Shown here one piece after another: positions 33,634-47,581 of a stretch of 64,000 nt of DNA. Below the pieces are notes generated by a model. That model was given only the letters and a program-made list of their open reading frames with translations. It did not search any database and was not told the DNA's origin. Source of the stretch: Ooceraea biroi (Eukaryota; Arthropoda; Insecta; Hymenoptera; Formicidae); NCBI RefSeq assembly GCF_003672135.1, contig NC_039514.1:9165787-9229786 (forward strand), written 5' to 3'. Position 1 is the first letter of the stretch; each line of letters starts with the position of its first letter. Position numbers and translations under genes: made by a program.

Positions 33634-36502
33634 GATTCAATTCGCACGTTTCTGCATTGTCGCAGATCCGCGAACGCTATAACGGCCCTCCTTCCTCGTC
33701 TTCCCGCGGGATCTCCGCGACTGATCATGTCGTTTCGCGCGACGGTACGGCCACAAATTACGATCGAATTATTAATAGACGTTCGCATACGCGTCGCGGA
33801 ATATCCACTCGTAAACTCGCCAGTTTTACGGCGCTCCTCTAATTGCCGGCGCGTGGAGAGGCAGCTCCGCTCGGTAAAAAGCGATCGCAACGTGATGCCA
33901 GCAACGTGAGACTACTACGTTGATCGTCAGTTAATTACGCCGCCGACCACGGTGTTACCGGATTTCCATCGTCGCAGTTTCCAAGTCGAGACGAAAGTGA
34001 CACACGCGTGATGTGTAAAGTCGACCTCGGCCTTTTTACAGAATTCATTCAATGGGAAGGTCATCATCGGCTCGTGATCACGGGTACGTTCATCTGTCCC
34101 GTTTCAGCGTCAGTCTCTGGTGGTTTTTTCGCGAGCGCCAACTCGCTCCTTTCCACGTGCCGGCGTTCCAATCACGCTCTAACTCGCTATCGGGATTACT
34201 GAAGCTTGACAGACGAAAGGAGGTAAAAAGCCCGATCGGAGATTTAGGGCATACGTAATACGCGTACGCGGGACGTACGAAAAAAGGGTTCAGGACCTGG
34301 AGGGGACGCGCTAAAACTGAGCGAGAGACGCTTAAGCAACGCAGATCGTGGTTCGTAATTCAGTTTGTCCGAGTCGACCGCGATTTTCTGGCTTGCTGTT
34401 GTAAGTATTGTATCTTCGCTTGCTCCTGCCCCGATTGCACGCGGCGTGTAAACGCGATAGTTCAATGCTGAATCCCTCGAAGGGCGCTCTTGGCTTCACG
34501 TGCCTTCGAGAAGATTGTTCGGACGGTATGCGGGCACACTCGAGCAAGAGGGAGGTCTTCGGCATCTCCCGTTTGATTGAATCAATTGGCGAACCCCGAT
34601 GCTCATGCTTACAATCGCAATAATTACGGTAAGCGGGCAGTACTTACCGCCCGAATAATTAACTTTTTTTTTCGTTCGTTAACGATTTATTTCATATTCT
34701 AAGACTTTCCACTTGTCATAATAATCTATTACTAATGTAAATGCTAAAAATGTAATAATAAACGTCCATATTATTAATCGCGAGATGTAAAGAAATCTTT
34801 TTCAGTAAAATTTAATATTTATTATATCGTCTCGCCATGCAAAATTTCGGCACGTGCGAATCGGAGGACATTGCCATGGTGTAGTGAGTCGTGCTGAAAA
34901 TAGCTCGGAATTTTTGATCCTTTTTTACTTCCAACGCGCCGATGCATCTCGCTGAAATGCGGGCGCGTCTGGAATGGAAGCATTAATTTCAATTGGATTA
35001 AAAGGCCGAGCGGATACCCGCTCAACTTAATTACTCTCGCGTAACCGTCAGTTTGCATTAATTCGGTGCAGTTGTGCGCTAAATTTTAATCAAGTACCAC
35101 CATCCTGCAATCACGTGCCTGCCCCTTTGCAAAACCCCGAGCCAAATATTTTTATTATACATATAATAATAAAAAAAAGAAGATTATCTCTCCACTGCTA
35201 CTTACATATATAATTATTTTCTTTATTTTGCTGCTCAAATTCCTTACTTTCCTTCGAGAAATAAGTATTTTTCTTTCAAAAATACTCGGCCCGCCATCCG
35301 GTCAAGTCTCTCGAGCACTCGTGTGACCTTTCGCGGCTCTAATTTTAGCAAAACCGTGATTCACGAAACGCAGATTCCGCGATAGTTTTGTGATCTCGCA
35401 AGATACCACAAAGACTACCGCGAGATACCACAACACGATCGTGCCACAGCAATCGTGTGTTGACTCACTCAAATGTGACTGATGTTTATAGTGACAAGTA
35501 CAATGCCTCTCTCTAAAATCGTAAACAATCTGAAAGTCATATAAATGATCCTGGATCGAATACGTGTTCAATCGTTCTAATGTGTGCGTCAAAGAAAGAT
35601 CTAATAAACGCGCGCGCCGTGCACGAGCGCAGTTACATGCACGATCAATAACGTTTACGAGTGCCCGCGATGCTTGTTTCAATGAGCCACTCCTCGGCCG
35701 TAAAGACACGCGTGCATTGAAATTCTCACAGCGGCGTGATGGTTAATAACGGGGCACATACTGATGCCCCACTTTTGTTATAAATTACCGGCGCGTTAAT
35801 ATACACGAGAGAAAAAGAGAGAGAGAGAGGTGTCGCACACGTGCGACGCGACGCAAAATATGAATTCTTATCGGCGCAATTCGATGTCGCGGTTTGTGAT
35901 AAATGTAGTGTAACGTGGTGTAACGTGGTGTAATGGCCTTGAGACTTCGACTTTTCAAACGGACTCATTCACGGCCGTTCTGAATATCATTAGTGCCTTC
36001 CTGCATCTTACGTCGTCCAAGAGAGACCAAGCCAATTGCGATCGGTTAGCACTCGGCAATTATTCATTCGCATCGCGACGTCCCAGCCGCTCGACGATTA
36101 GCACCTTCCGATTCCCGATCGGTATCCGCGTTCCTCGCAATGACGGGATTGTCCTACCGGAAACGGACGCGAGACGCGAAAACAAAGGACCGCGCTTGTT
36201 CTTGCAATCGCATTGTCGCACGTGTCAGCCTTGTGAAAAGAAACGCGACATTGGGAATTCCAGGAAAAGTCGAATTCAAGAAGCTTGGAGAAATGAACCG
36301 TACTTACGAATAAAAACATGTAAGAATTTAAAAGATTGAATTAAAAAGTCATTTCGGTATTTTCAGAATTATATTTAGTTTAGAGAGAAATGTATACTTG
36401 TTGATACAATGTAATTAATCTCAAGCACGAAAGTCGTGGCATAATTGCATGGCACCGTATGAGTTTCCCTCGTTAAGTATATTTCACTGTAATATAACGT
36501 AA
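33634..36502. other. Gene-free stretch with GC-richer patches
   Basis: Several short open frames occur at about 33640-34620, 35300-35750 and 36100-36320. None shows a domain, a convincing start context and splice sites together. I see no RNA gene or mobile element here. Confidence 0.4.
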
Positions 36503-37242
36503 CCCAGGCAGCACATGTTAGCCTAATATATGTTCCTTAGACGTACCTAATGTCTAAGAAACATAAAGTACCATTTAAGAAACGGTTTCAATAGAAACCG
36601 TTTTTAGACCTCAATTTTAAAAACGTACTTTTCACCTTTCCACAGAAACGAAAAATGCGTTTTATTAAATTGATTGGAAATTATATAATTAATATAGAAA
36701 AAATAGTAATTTCTACTTACTTTGCGAGTATTCATTATTTTTACATCATACGTTTCAATGTACTCGATTATGGAACAAGAGACAAAAATCAACACAAGCG
36801 TGTGCGATTCCCACCTCTGATTCACCAAGCGACCGATAGATGGCCAGGCCAGACGTGACGTTCTCGCAAGTAACATTTGTGTTATCACCTTATAAATAAC
36901 CATCCGGAAAACCGATCCAATACTCTTTTCTTCTTCTTTTCTTTTGAAACTTTTGAGATCACTGTTACTTGAAGCGATGTTTCAAAAGAGCGAGATTCCA
37001 CTACACGAAATTTAGAGAGTAATTCATAAAATATAAAAATCTAGTTTTTTACAAAAATGTGACTTAACTCTGTCCATCTTTGAGGCACTGATATATAGAA
37101 TGATAAATATTTTTCTGATGGTTTCTAAAACGTTTTTTCGTTGGACATTTTTCTGCTAAATAAACGTTTCAATAAAATGGTTATGAAACGTTACGGCAAA
37201 ACGTTTATGAAACGGTTTTGAAACCAATGTGTGCTGCCCGGG
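36503..37242. mobile_element. DNA element with CCCAGGCAGCACA terminal repeats
   Basis: The left end CCCAGGCAGCACA matches the complement of the right end, CCCGGGCAGCACA, over a 740-bp span. Subterminal regions are rich in GAAACGGTTTC-like words, including an internal hairpin at about 36578-36604. There is no transposase. The ends resemble those of the element at 17214-18689, so the two may share a mobilising enzyme. No target duplication could be defined. Confidence 0.55.
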
Positions 37243-39716
37243 AAAGTATCATGACGCACTGTATAATGCAATGCTACGTTATTCCGCTATTATCAATTTC
37301 GTTTCGACGATAATCTGGCACGGCAGTTTGGTCAATAACGTCGCGTTTGTGTCGCCATCAATGGCAGCATTGTAGACGCATTTTTGGGCCTTTTTCGGTC
37401 GTTCCCCAATACCGTTTCATCGGTCGAAAGAAGTCTCGAAAAATAATACTATACTCTACGTATTTTGTATTCTGCCTGTATCGTGACGAATAAACAAAAG
37501 AGCCGTCTGGGAAGCGGACTGTTGGACAGTTTCAAAAAGTTACGGTGTCGTATTGGCCGGCGGGTCTTATCACCTCGTAACTTTGTATTTAAGGTCGGCC
37601 GATGTCGCACGGTCAATGCATTCTTCAGGGATTCGAGCCCGAGTTCGGAGCACTGTAAACAGACTCAGCAGTGTGTTTTCGTTCCCTAATTCCTACAGCC
37701 TACAGCTTCGCAGTATCGATAAGACATCCTTATCCTTGCAGGCCTGCGAGCATACCTCGATGCTTCAGAGCAGTTCCTTCGGATTGACAATATTTAATAA
37801 ACAGTTGCAGCCGTTGAAATACGAGCACACGTAACTTACAACCGATTTCTTCGAGAGGATCTGAGTCACTCATGAATGGAAGCATGGGAAGACCGATCGA
37901 TCTCGGTCAGTCGAGTGGGACTTCTCGCCCGGAAAGGGTTGCTTTCCAAGTTCCCCGTTGGTGCTCGTGTTCTCGATTTCTCGTTCATCGATAATTAATT
38001 AATCAAACACTCCCAAATGTGACTAATGCATCTTGATCGCTGTTTCGACTTTACGAGATAATTAGTTAGTCACGCCATAATAATTGTGTATTACGGAAAT
38101 CAGTATTTTCTCTGTCTTCAGAGAAGAGAAGGCGGTTTGCAAGGATATAGTTTTATTTTAGAACGATTTTTTACATTAGTTGTGTTAAAAGACAAATTGA
38201 ATCACAATGGATCTCGCGATTCAGTAATGGTAAGTTAATAACTGTAGCAACGTATTATTCGAGGTTTTTTTAAATAAAATAGGAAAATACTTCAAGAAAT
38301 ACGGGATACTAATAAAACGGATAAAACGCGCGATGAAATTAAAATTAAAATTTGTCGTTCTTATTAGGCAGTGCATAAAGCAAGATGCATGTCACACAAT
38401 TAGACACTGAGTGTATTGTCAAGTTTAGCGTCAAAAGAATTACGGCCAGCTGGAGGTATACGGTTGCTATCAAACACCCGTCGCTGTTTTGTCAATAGAG
38501 TGGCTTCTCACTCATGTTAACGGCGATCATCGTGCAAGTATCAATATCAATAATTATAATGCATTTGCATTTTTTTGCAATGCATTGTGGAAGAAAGCAT
38601 AATAGTTATTGTTAGTATAATTTTAATAAGAAAATACTTGGCGAAATTATTTTCAATTTTGCTACTGCGTTCGTTCACTTTTTATTATTAAGCGTATATT
38701 TTTCTGTTTAACTGTGAATTTACTCGGCTTTCGCGTGAAAGATAAGTTTATTAATAGTGCAGACCGCGGAATATCGCAAAGTACGATATTATCTTTAGGT
38801 GCTGAACTTCCGTCGCAGCCAGCCATGAGGACTTCCCTGCAACAACCATGTCAAAGAAATTGTTTTTTCTTAGTAATAATGTTTCTGCATAACAATATTT
38901 TTTACTTTCTTTTTACTTCTGTTATATTTAGACACTCATATTTCCTGTTAATTGCAGTGAAGGCCTATCTGTGTGCAAACACATTGCCAAACCCATGTAT
39001 GAATTAGATACTTTAAGATACGTGCAACGTTAGCACAGCAGTCAATGTAAAGTAAATATAAACGGATCGATAAAACGCGTAAAAATCAAACTCATTTAGC
39101 CGCCGGGAGATAATGATTCACAACATCACACAATCTCACCATAAAGAAAAAAAAGGAAAAAAAAAAAGTAATTCACGATATCTTATAGTGCAACGAAAAA
39201 AGTATTGTTGGAAATATGAATGCAATAGTACAATGCTGTCGTATTAAAAAGATAAAGAATTAATAAAAAGCAATTGCACATGTTATATACATGTACGTAG
39301 ATTTAAGTTGCGCGCGTAAAACGCGATGATAGCGGCGATGATAGCGATGATAGCGGCGCGATAGAATTTCTGGATATCACTTCACTTCGAATCCTGCAAC
39401 GCGGCTCACCACACGTTTTGTCTCTTGGAGATTGTTACGCTATTAAGTAATATTAAATAAAGTTTGTTGCAACCACGAGAAGTGTTGGACAGTACACTCT
39501 GACTCCCGCGCATCCCGAAAATACCTAACAGCACATAAATATATGTACGAATATCAAGGGGAGGGCGTTATAAAAAGATAACGGACAATGTGCATTTTGT
39601 TTCGCTCGATAATTTTGTGTTTTGCGAGAATCCTGGAATAATTTCTTTGGATTTTACATAGTAATCAATTTCGTAATCATTAAATCAAATCTTCTGAATA
39701 AAGTCTCTATTTTCAG
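37243..39716. other. Gene-free stretch upstream of the BTB gene
   Basis: AT-rich, with short frames without motifs. Poly-A/G-rich runs occur near 39140-39170. It may be intron or promoter of the BTB gene, but no exon could be supported. Confidence 0.35.
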
Positions 39717-39856
39717 ACGCTAATTTGGCATGCTTCCATCTCCAATCTAAGAAGTGGCGCGAAAAATTTCAAGGAGTGCGTAATAGAATCTACTCAAAAA
39801 TTCTGATTTCGCCGTTCATTTCAAAGACATCTATTCACAAAGATCATCTAGCAAAC

Positions 39857-42107
39857 ATGTCTCGAGTCCCTCTCATGACTTCGGAAAACAGCCTACAGGA
39901 CACGGATCGTTGCACCACGGTGATGCTCGAGGTATGGTTTATAATTCATGATAGATGCAAATTTTTCATCAACGTAACTTGAACATAATCTTCAGTATAA
40001 GTTTGACACGAAGCTCTTCTTAAGATATTCGCTGATTAATTAAATGCATGCACACAAACAAAGGCGCAGAATTAAATTATTTTTAAAGATAATCACATTC
40101 CATTTTCTTTTTATTGATTTTTATAGATCTTTATGAGAAATTCTCTAGGAGAATTTAAAGATTCTTATCTACTTTTCCATGTTCCTATAAAAAATCATTC
40201 AAATTTGTAATTTTTTCACTAACGTATCGGGATGATCGAGCTTTCAACTAAATACTTGCTGAAGTGAAATCAATTTAATGTTATGCAGAAATATTATCAT
40301 TCATCAATTTGGAAAACTCAAGTACATTATAATAACTAATTACAATAAATATAATATTTAGTTATGGATGTAATGCAATGTAAATTGTGGTACACAGGCT
40401 GGCTTGCCTGGCGATTCGTGGACGTATTGTGTCGAGCGTGAAAGACTGGCTAGAAGGTCGGAATGGTTTCGGGCAATGCTAACAGGCCCCCTCGCACCAC
40501 CACTGGCGAATCCGCCACCGTCGTTGCAGTTACAGCATGTGGACAAGCGAGCGTTCGATCATTTTCTCAGGTAAAAAGTTGCGCAAAAGGGTGAAGGATT
40601 CTCTTTTGAATATTCGATTTTGTTTCTGACTATTCGTTCGTTTCGCAGATACCTTCACGACGAACCAGTGAATTTTATATCGGTGTCGACAGCCAGGGCC
40701 ACGCTCGACGCGGCCCATCAGTACCTCTGTTCCGGACTCGCAAACCTCGCCGTAGCCTACCTGGAGGAGCATCTGACGCCATCGACCGTGCTCGAGATTT
40801 ATCAGGGTCTTCGACTCTATGCGAACGAGCCGGTAGAACGATCCGGCTTCAGCAGATCGCCCATCTCGCCAACAGCACCGCCACTGCCTGGGGACGACGC
40901 CGGCCAAATCGGTACGCCTTCTTTCTATTTCTCGTAGTTGCATAATATGTATTTGTGTGATAAGTAATCTTGGACTTCTCGGAACCGCGCCGGTCCGTAC
41001 GACAAAGGTTCGTGTGATGCAACGGCTTTTTTTCATTATAAAGATACAGTTAAAGATGTTTGGTATCTCGAGCGTCTGTCTTTTCGTATTGTTGCGCGTT
41101 GACTATTTTGGATTAATATTTTCATTTAGAAAATCCGAAATCGCTTGTTGCACAACGTAAAGTGTTACTCCAGTTCTTCAGAAACAATTTCGGTTATCAA
41201 GCACCATTGTTATACTTTCATTCGTGTTGCAGCTGCTGTATGCACCCGTCTTCTGCTCGGGTGCTTGTCCGTGATAGACTCGAATCCGGCGGCAGTGTTG
41301 CAGCAGGAACGCTTCGAAGAGCTCAGCGCGCAGGAGATTCTCCAATTAGCCAGCCGTGATACTCTAAACCTCACCAACGAGTTTATTCTCTTTTCCGCGT
41401 TGGACAGGTGGGCCGCGGCCGAGTGCAGGCGACAAGGTATCGAACCTGTGCCAGTCAACAAGAGAGCTGTTCTCTCGGATGACATTTGCTTTAGCGTGCG
41501 GTATCTACTCATGAACGATCATGAATTCCTCAATGGTCCAATGGCGAGCGGCATCCTGACTAATGACGAGTGCGTGCACATCGTCTTCAAGATCCTCGGG
41601 CACTCTAATAACCCGGAAAACAATCATGTTAGTATGCACTTTCTTGCACGAAACTACTTTGGAAACCTTCTCAAAAAAGCTTGAAACGTAAACTCGTGAA
41701 AATATTAGAGTTCAGTTTTGCTAGAAAAGAGATAAGAGAAAAAGACGAAGAAAGATAAGTTGAGAGATTTTAGTTTTGCTTTATGCAAACGTGGATACTT
41801 CTTGTTTATCTTCAAACGTTGTTTTATGTTATAATTTCATATCATAAAAGGTGTTTTTCTAAAAGATCTCTCTTTCCCACAGCTCCCGGGTACTACAGCT
41901 GTTCATCCGTCCAGATTATGCAATACACCTAGAATTAAGGCGTGCAGGATGGAAGAAGACGAAGACCGCAATGCATTGAAGCCGGGAAAAAAGGAGCGGC
42001 AGGATAATCGGAAAAATAGAAGAAAGGAGTGCGTCAGTCAAGGACAAAGAACGTGCGCTAGAATCGGAAATTGCCTCATACAAATCCTAGCTTGCGTATT
42101 CGACTAA
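39857..42107 (+). CDS. BTB/POZ and BACK domain protein (BTBD-like)
   Basis: Five exons join in phase: 39857-39931, 40398-40570, 40649-40911, 41233-41627 and 41883-42107 (TAA), giving 376 residues. Residues about 25-140 form a BTB-like fold with RLARRSEWFRAMLTG, a DHFLRYLHDE strand-helix and DAAHQYLCSGLANLAVAYLE. Residues about 170-290 match a BACK domain (IDSNPAAVLQQERF, LSAQEILQLASRDTL, ALDRWAAAECRRQG), the arrangement of BTBD-type Cullin-3 adaptors. A Kelch or PHR domain is absent, and the basic tail is short. The chosen ATG has a strong AAAC context. The frame is open upstream to the acceptor at 39716, so a longer N-terminus from an earlier exon is possible. A role as a substrate adaptor for ubiquitin ligase is inferred from family only. 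Confidence 0.85.
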
Positions 42108-44380
42108 ACAATAACGCGATTACAATTAAATGCAGGGGGTTTCGATTGTCCCACCGAGAAGAATGTTACGTTACCCCCTTTGTCACTGTCTTTTCGGTTG
42201 CAACTTTAGCTGGAGGAATAAAGGAATACGAAATGACGAAGTTAAAAACAAGAACTTCAGATATTCAAGTCTGAAGAGCGAAAAATAGTAACAAAATACT
42301 CAATTATTTATGCAAGTTATCCAACTACCAAATCTAAGTTTTACAGGTGATTCGGTTTCTGTGTGAGTGTTGCATCATTAAAGCTCATAAAGTTTCGACT
42401 CAAAGATTGAACTCTCAACGAAATATTCATAAAGATTCCTCGCTAATATTGTAACTTTGCGTTTCTCTCGCAGACGTGAAAAGACGTGTGATTCTCGTCG
42501 TAATCATGGAATATTATTAAAAATATGACGCGATTACACGAATCAGAAATATTAAAGAACTCTGTAAAAGATTTAGGCGATATTTTTAATGGCGATAGAG
42601 ACTGAAATGTCTAGAAACGTTTTTGTTATGTTTTTAGAGATGTATTTAAATCTTCGACGAATTTTTATCAGTAAGATACTATTTTTAAGAAGCAAACGTG
42701 CGCACATAGGCTCGTTGGAACTTTTCTACTGCGTGAAAATTTAAAACTGTTGTATCCCGCTTCCATTGTTATTGTAAAAAACATTTTGTCGATTACACAT
42801 GCTTTGTTACTTTGTTACTGAGACGTTTTGTGCTTTCGTTTGCGGCTACGCGCGCAAACTCTACAATCTTTTAATACTGTCATAAAATAAATTCACGTTT
42901 TCTACTTTGATGATTTTTTTTTTCTACTTAACAATAATACAAATTTTTCAATGTCCATTTTACAAGGAAATGAGACTTTCCGAAACTTTAATTGGATGAT
43001 TATCAAGAGAAGATATTCTATTTGTATAAACAAATTCTTGTTGGTCCAACTAATATATGTATCTTTTTCTTCGTAAATCTGACGAAGAAAAGTATGCTGC
43101 GTGTGCTGCGTAAGTCATATGAAATTTACGTCATTACAAGTGTGTGCTCTGTTACGTGTTATTACGATATCTTCGTTGTGTTCATAATTGCTGTTTAGAG
43201 TATATGATCTTTAAATTATCTGTAATGAAGCATAGTATGCAGAATCATGGCTGGCCCATGGCTGGACCATGGGTGTAAAAATTGAGAACAATATTTAAAG
43301 ATATATATTATCTTACAAATCGAATCGAGAATTGTCAAAAAAAGAAATCTTTAACCATTTTGATACCTCCAATTAACTTTTGAAAATTTTATCTTTCTTA
43401 TTTATCAAAAGCTTCGACAATTTTAGAGCATCTCTAGATATATATCAATTTAACGTATAAGAATGTGATTACAAGTTGGATATTTTAGACCAAAAGTTTA
43501 GAAAATTTAACGTGTGGTTAAGTATGATCATCTTGAAAATAGCAATTGTTTTACATTGGCAGACACTTAGCAAACTTTTACAACTTTACATTTATGCAAT
43601 TTATACGTTGCCACTTATAAATATGGTTTATTTTTAATTGAACGTTAGTTCGCGAATCTTGCGCTTTTTTAGCGTATGCTTTGATAGAGTTACAGACTGA
43701 TCCACGCGCGCGGTCATGCTTATATATTTAAAACTTCTGTGATCATTGAGAGAAAATAGGGAACCTATTCAAATGGACGAACGCAAGCGGCTTCAAATGT
43801 GTTCCACTTATACTCTTGTTTATACAGAACTCGTGATATGTCAGTATCGTTTTGTACTTTTGTTACAAAACCTGACAAAAGCGCGACTAGACCGATGCAC
43901 ATTCAACCTCGTTAATGTGAATGGTATTATTAGAAAAACTGTCAGCACTAGTCAGTAGATTTGTTGATATAGGTCGATTGCCAAACGCATGTTTTGATTC
44001 CTTGTGTATTAATATTAAAATACGTTCAACGGCGTGAATGTAAAATACATATGAGATATTTAAGATAGAGTAAAGATAGAGTATAGTGTCTGTGTTGTAG
44101 TTACGATTTGGTATTTAGCAAATTGTTGTGCGATGGAGCTCATGAAGGAACAGTGTAAATAAAATGCATACAAAGAATATTAATCATGATCTTCTGCATT
44201 ATTAAAATTGCTATCAATCAAATATTGTACACGTGTTGATATCAAATGTACAGTAATAATTATAAAAAAATGATCCCGCAAACCAAGTAACAGTTTTAGA
44301 AGGTACGTATATTTTTACTTTCGTTTCTTTATACTAGTATTATTTTCTTACATCATACGTTACCATTACTTTTACTTACA
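42108..44380. other. Probable 3' UTR and spacer after the BTB gene
   Basis: AT-rich, with AATAAA signals near 42886 and 44158. No coding potential is recognised. A short imperfect duplication (ATGGCTGGCCCATGGCTGG) lies near 43248. Confidence 0.4.
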
Positions 44381-44382
44381 TA

Positions 44383-45668
44383 TTAGGTTGTTCATTAAGT
44401 TCTGCGGTTTTCTTGATAGATAGCGTTTGTCCATTGAAAAAGATAGCATGCATCGCCTGAACCGCGGATTGCCGCATACTCCGTGACGGGTTAGACAATG
44501 CTTGACATTTCGCCAGAGTCTTTGTTGTGTTTTGACGTGTTGTGTGTACGCGCTATTCATTGAAAATGGAGGATCAAAAGGTGCATTTTCGGCACATTTT
44601 GCTATTTTTCTTCCGCAAAGGAGTAAAAGCGACAGACGCACAACGTGAGATATGTGGCGTGTACGGGGACTCGGCCATAAGCGCTGACACTTGTCAGCGT
44701 TGGTTTGCGCGCTTTCGTTCCAGAGATGTGAACGTCTCCGATGCTGCTCGCTCCGGTCGTCCATCCACCACTGACGACGACCAAATCGTGGCCGCAATCA
44801 AAGCAGACCGACACCTGACGACGCGATAGATCGCGGAGCGCTTCGACATCGCCCATGCAACGGTTGCGCAGCGATTAAAACGGCTTGGGATGTCGAAAAA
44901 AGCAGATGTTTGGGTCCCTCACGAGCTCACCGAAAAGAACATTTTGGACCGCGTCATGATCTGTGAATCCCTGCTGAAATGGAACTCGCTGGAGGTCTTT
45001 CTCAAACGGGTGGTCACGGGAGATGAAAAATGGGTGGTATATAACAACATTCGACGCAAGCGGTCATGGTGCGGTCCGGGTGAGTCGTCACAATCGGTTG
45101 CCAAAGCGGATTTGCATCCGAAGAAAGTGATGCTGAGCGTGTGGTGGGATTGGCGAGGCGTCCTGTACTTCGAGCTGCTTCCGCGCGGTCAGACCATCGA
45201 CGCCGAGAAGCATTGCGCTCAGTTAGAAAAATTGAAGCAGGCAGTGGCGGAGAAGCGGCCGGAATTGGCGACCAGGAAGGGCGTTGTCTTCCACCACGAC
45301 AACGCCAAACCACACACTGCTTTGGTGACCAAGAAGAAGTTGAAGCGCTTTGGCTGGGAAGTCATGCAGCACCCACCGTACTCCTCAGACCTTGCGCCGT
45401 CGGATTACCATCTGTTCCGGTCACTCCAAAACAATCTCGACGGGCAGCGCTTTAATTCAGTGGACGATATTCAAACGTACTTGAAGGACTTTTTCGCGCA
45501 GAAGTCGCGCGACTTCTACAAACGCGGCATTATGTCCCTTCCAGAACGTTGGCAGAAGGTGGTCGATCAAGATGGACAATACATTCTAGATTGAATAAAT
45601 GTGTAAGTACAATAGATTTATGTTTTAATTTAGGGCAAAAAAACCGCAGAACTTAATGAACAACCTAA
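44383..45668 (+). mobile_element. Nearly intact mariner transposon
   Basis: Terminal repeats start TTAGGTTGTTCATTAAGTTC, with the complement at the right end. TA duplications lie at 44381-44382 and 45669-45670. The 1286-bp length is full size. It lies 46 bp beyond the ARH3 stop codon, in what should be that gene's 3' UTR, on the opposite strand. It is a different mariner lineage from the copy at 25447-26734. Confidence 0.95.
44566..45594 (+). pseudogene. Mariner transposase with one nonsense codon
   Basis: The 343-codon frame begins MEDQKVHFRHILLFFFRKG. It has the helix-turn-helix region, the WVPHEL linker, and the catalytic D,D34D set in TGDEKW, HHDNAKPH and SSDLAPSDYH. The only lesion seen is a TAG at 44827-44829 (codon 88), in the position before IAERF. 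The rest reads through without frameshift to TGA at 45592. The G+C-rich coding differs from the AT-rich surroundings, consistent with recent arrival. Confidence 0.93.
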
Positions 45669-45714
45669 TATTATTACGCGAGTATTATACATTATATAAG
45701 TATATTAAATTGAT

Positions 45715-47581
45715 TTAGTTATTTAATGGATTTGACGTTGCTACATCCAGCAATTTGCCAGCAAATTCTCGGAATTCTTCGGACGCCTCACAATGCGACA
45801 AGAGCAGTGTACTGAACTTCTCGTAGCCGTGAAATGCGCCCGCTATCGCGCCAGCCATACTAGCAATCGTATCTGTATCGCCGCTCAAAGTGATCTACAA
45901 AGCGACCGGGCGAGAAATGGGCAATTAGATCACCACGCAAATGGTATTTGCGTTCGACTCAAGTCGCAAAGTAAAATTCACGACTTACAGCGTACTGAAT
46001 CGTCCTTCTGAGAGGATTTTGAGTCCGTATCCCTCTAATGAGTCTCTGCGCCCTCAAAAAGCAAAAGATTGCAGTCGGCACCGACTCTATCGCCCTGATG
46101 CCAACACCCAGTTCCTGAATCACCTTTTCATCAGAAGGACTCGTCCATGAGGTATCATCCTCAAAAAGTAGATTTTTTACTATAGTCAGTCGCTCCTTGT
46201 ATGGCTGGCTACGATTTATGCGGTATAATCAGTGTTTGTCCAAAATGTAATAATATACATATACGTAAAACGTACCCATCAACCTCAATTTTGTCCATTT
46301 TGCTGATGAGATTGTCGATAAAATCGGAAACATTTAATTCCTCACTGGGATTTAAACACAGGCTCTGTTGAATCGCTATAGCCTGCGATAACAACAGACT
46401 TTCGTGTGATAGATGTGTATCAATATTAATATATGATAATAATTAACATATTATAATATATAAAAGTCTTAATTAGCATATCATAGAATATATATAAAAG
46501 GTACATATTTATATAAGTAAAAATCCATTTGCAATTACTTGTAAAATAGCACCATTTATCCCCAACTTGTTTGTATGTGTGATTTCTGTCACTTCCTTGG
46601 TGTATCGTAAAAGATGGTCATAATTGTTATACAAAAATAATGCCATGGGTGCAATTCTCATTGCACCGCCATTACCGTAAGAACCTAGGCCATCAAATAG
46701 CGTTTTCGCTGGCTCTTTTATATCTGTTTCTTTCACAGTAAGTAATTTCTCAAGTACCTACGTATGGAATAGAGCAACGTATTATGGTTATAAAGTAAAA
46801 ACCAAAGTACATTTTTAATTACAGAGGAATCTACAATTAAAGAATACAAAATATTTTACATTTATCAACAATATCGTGTGTCTCAAAATAGATATTTAAA
46901 CGCCCGAAAGAAACTATACAATAATCCAATATAACTGAACTGAGATTATAGAGAATTGATATAATATACTAACACTCGCTGCACCAGCTCCGTAACCACG
47001 ATCAGGCTCGTTTTGATAACTTCTCGCGAATCGTTTCGCTACATCAACAATATCTAGATCTCGTTTATCAATCAAAGACTCAGCCAAGGCTCGTGTCATT
47101 GCCGAGTCGTCTGTATACGGCATGACAGGCTCTATATGCAATTGAATAAGTTTCTCACGTGAAAAAGATCGTGACTCTTATTTTATTAAGTAAAGATACG
47201 AAATACCAAGGAAAAGAAGAACGCGCAAAATATTACGCTTGGATCAATAATGAGCTCACATTAAAATCATTATGTCAAATTCATTATGCGAACGCATAAT
47301 TTTTCTTCCGTATTCTCTTCGCGATGCAGAAACGATTCTTCGAGCAAGGAATACACGATAAAAGAACGACAATGCGTGAAGAACAGCACCAATCCCTTTA
47401 AATCCTAACCTCTGAATTTCTGTTCCTCCAATTTAGTGATTCTCTTTTGCAAGGAGCGTCTCTTGAGGATTGACAAACCCTTTGGACGAATCTTTCCCTC
47501 GAACGGGCTTCCTAAACAATCTCCGACTAGAACGCCCAACATCGCGCCGCGGAATTTATTTTTTAATAACATAGAATCCAT
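45715..47581 (-). CDS. ADPRS: ADP-ribosylhydrolase 3 (ADP-ribosyl-serine hydrolase)
   Basis: The enzyme removes ADP-ribose from serine and cleaves poly(ADP-ribose), and it needs Mg2+. Six exons join in phase on the minus strand: 47410-47581, 46974-47131, 46539-46757, 46265-46382, 45989-46179 and 45715-45894. They give 345 residues, slightly shorter than vertebrate ARH3. Metal and substrate motifs are all visible: GDCLGSPFE at about 20-28, YTDDSAM with D65 and D66, SYGNGGAMR, and GDTDTIASMAG near 291-294. The DPDRGYGAG motif appears as EPDRGYGAG. Two donors are GTTAGK type and one is GTATAT; phase and homology support them. The start ATG at 47581 is the only one that retains the catalytic GDCLG exon. 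It is convergent with the BTB gene. Confidence 0.95.

Noticed and set aside
40530..41036. 168-codon minus-strand frame
   Set aside because: It is antisense to BTB gene exons, and the plus strand has domain and splice support.
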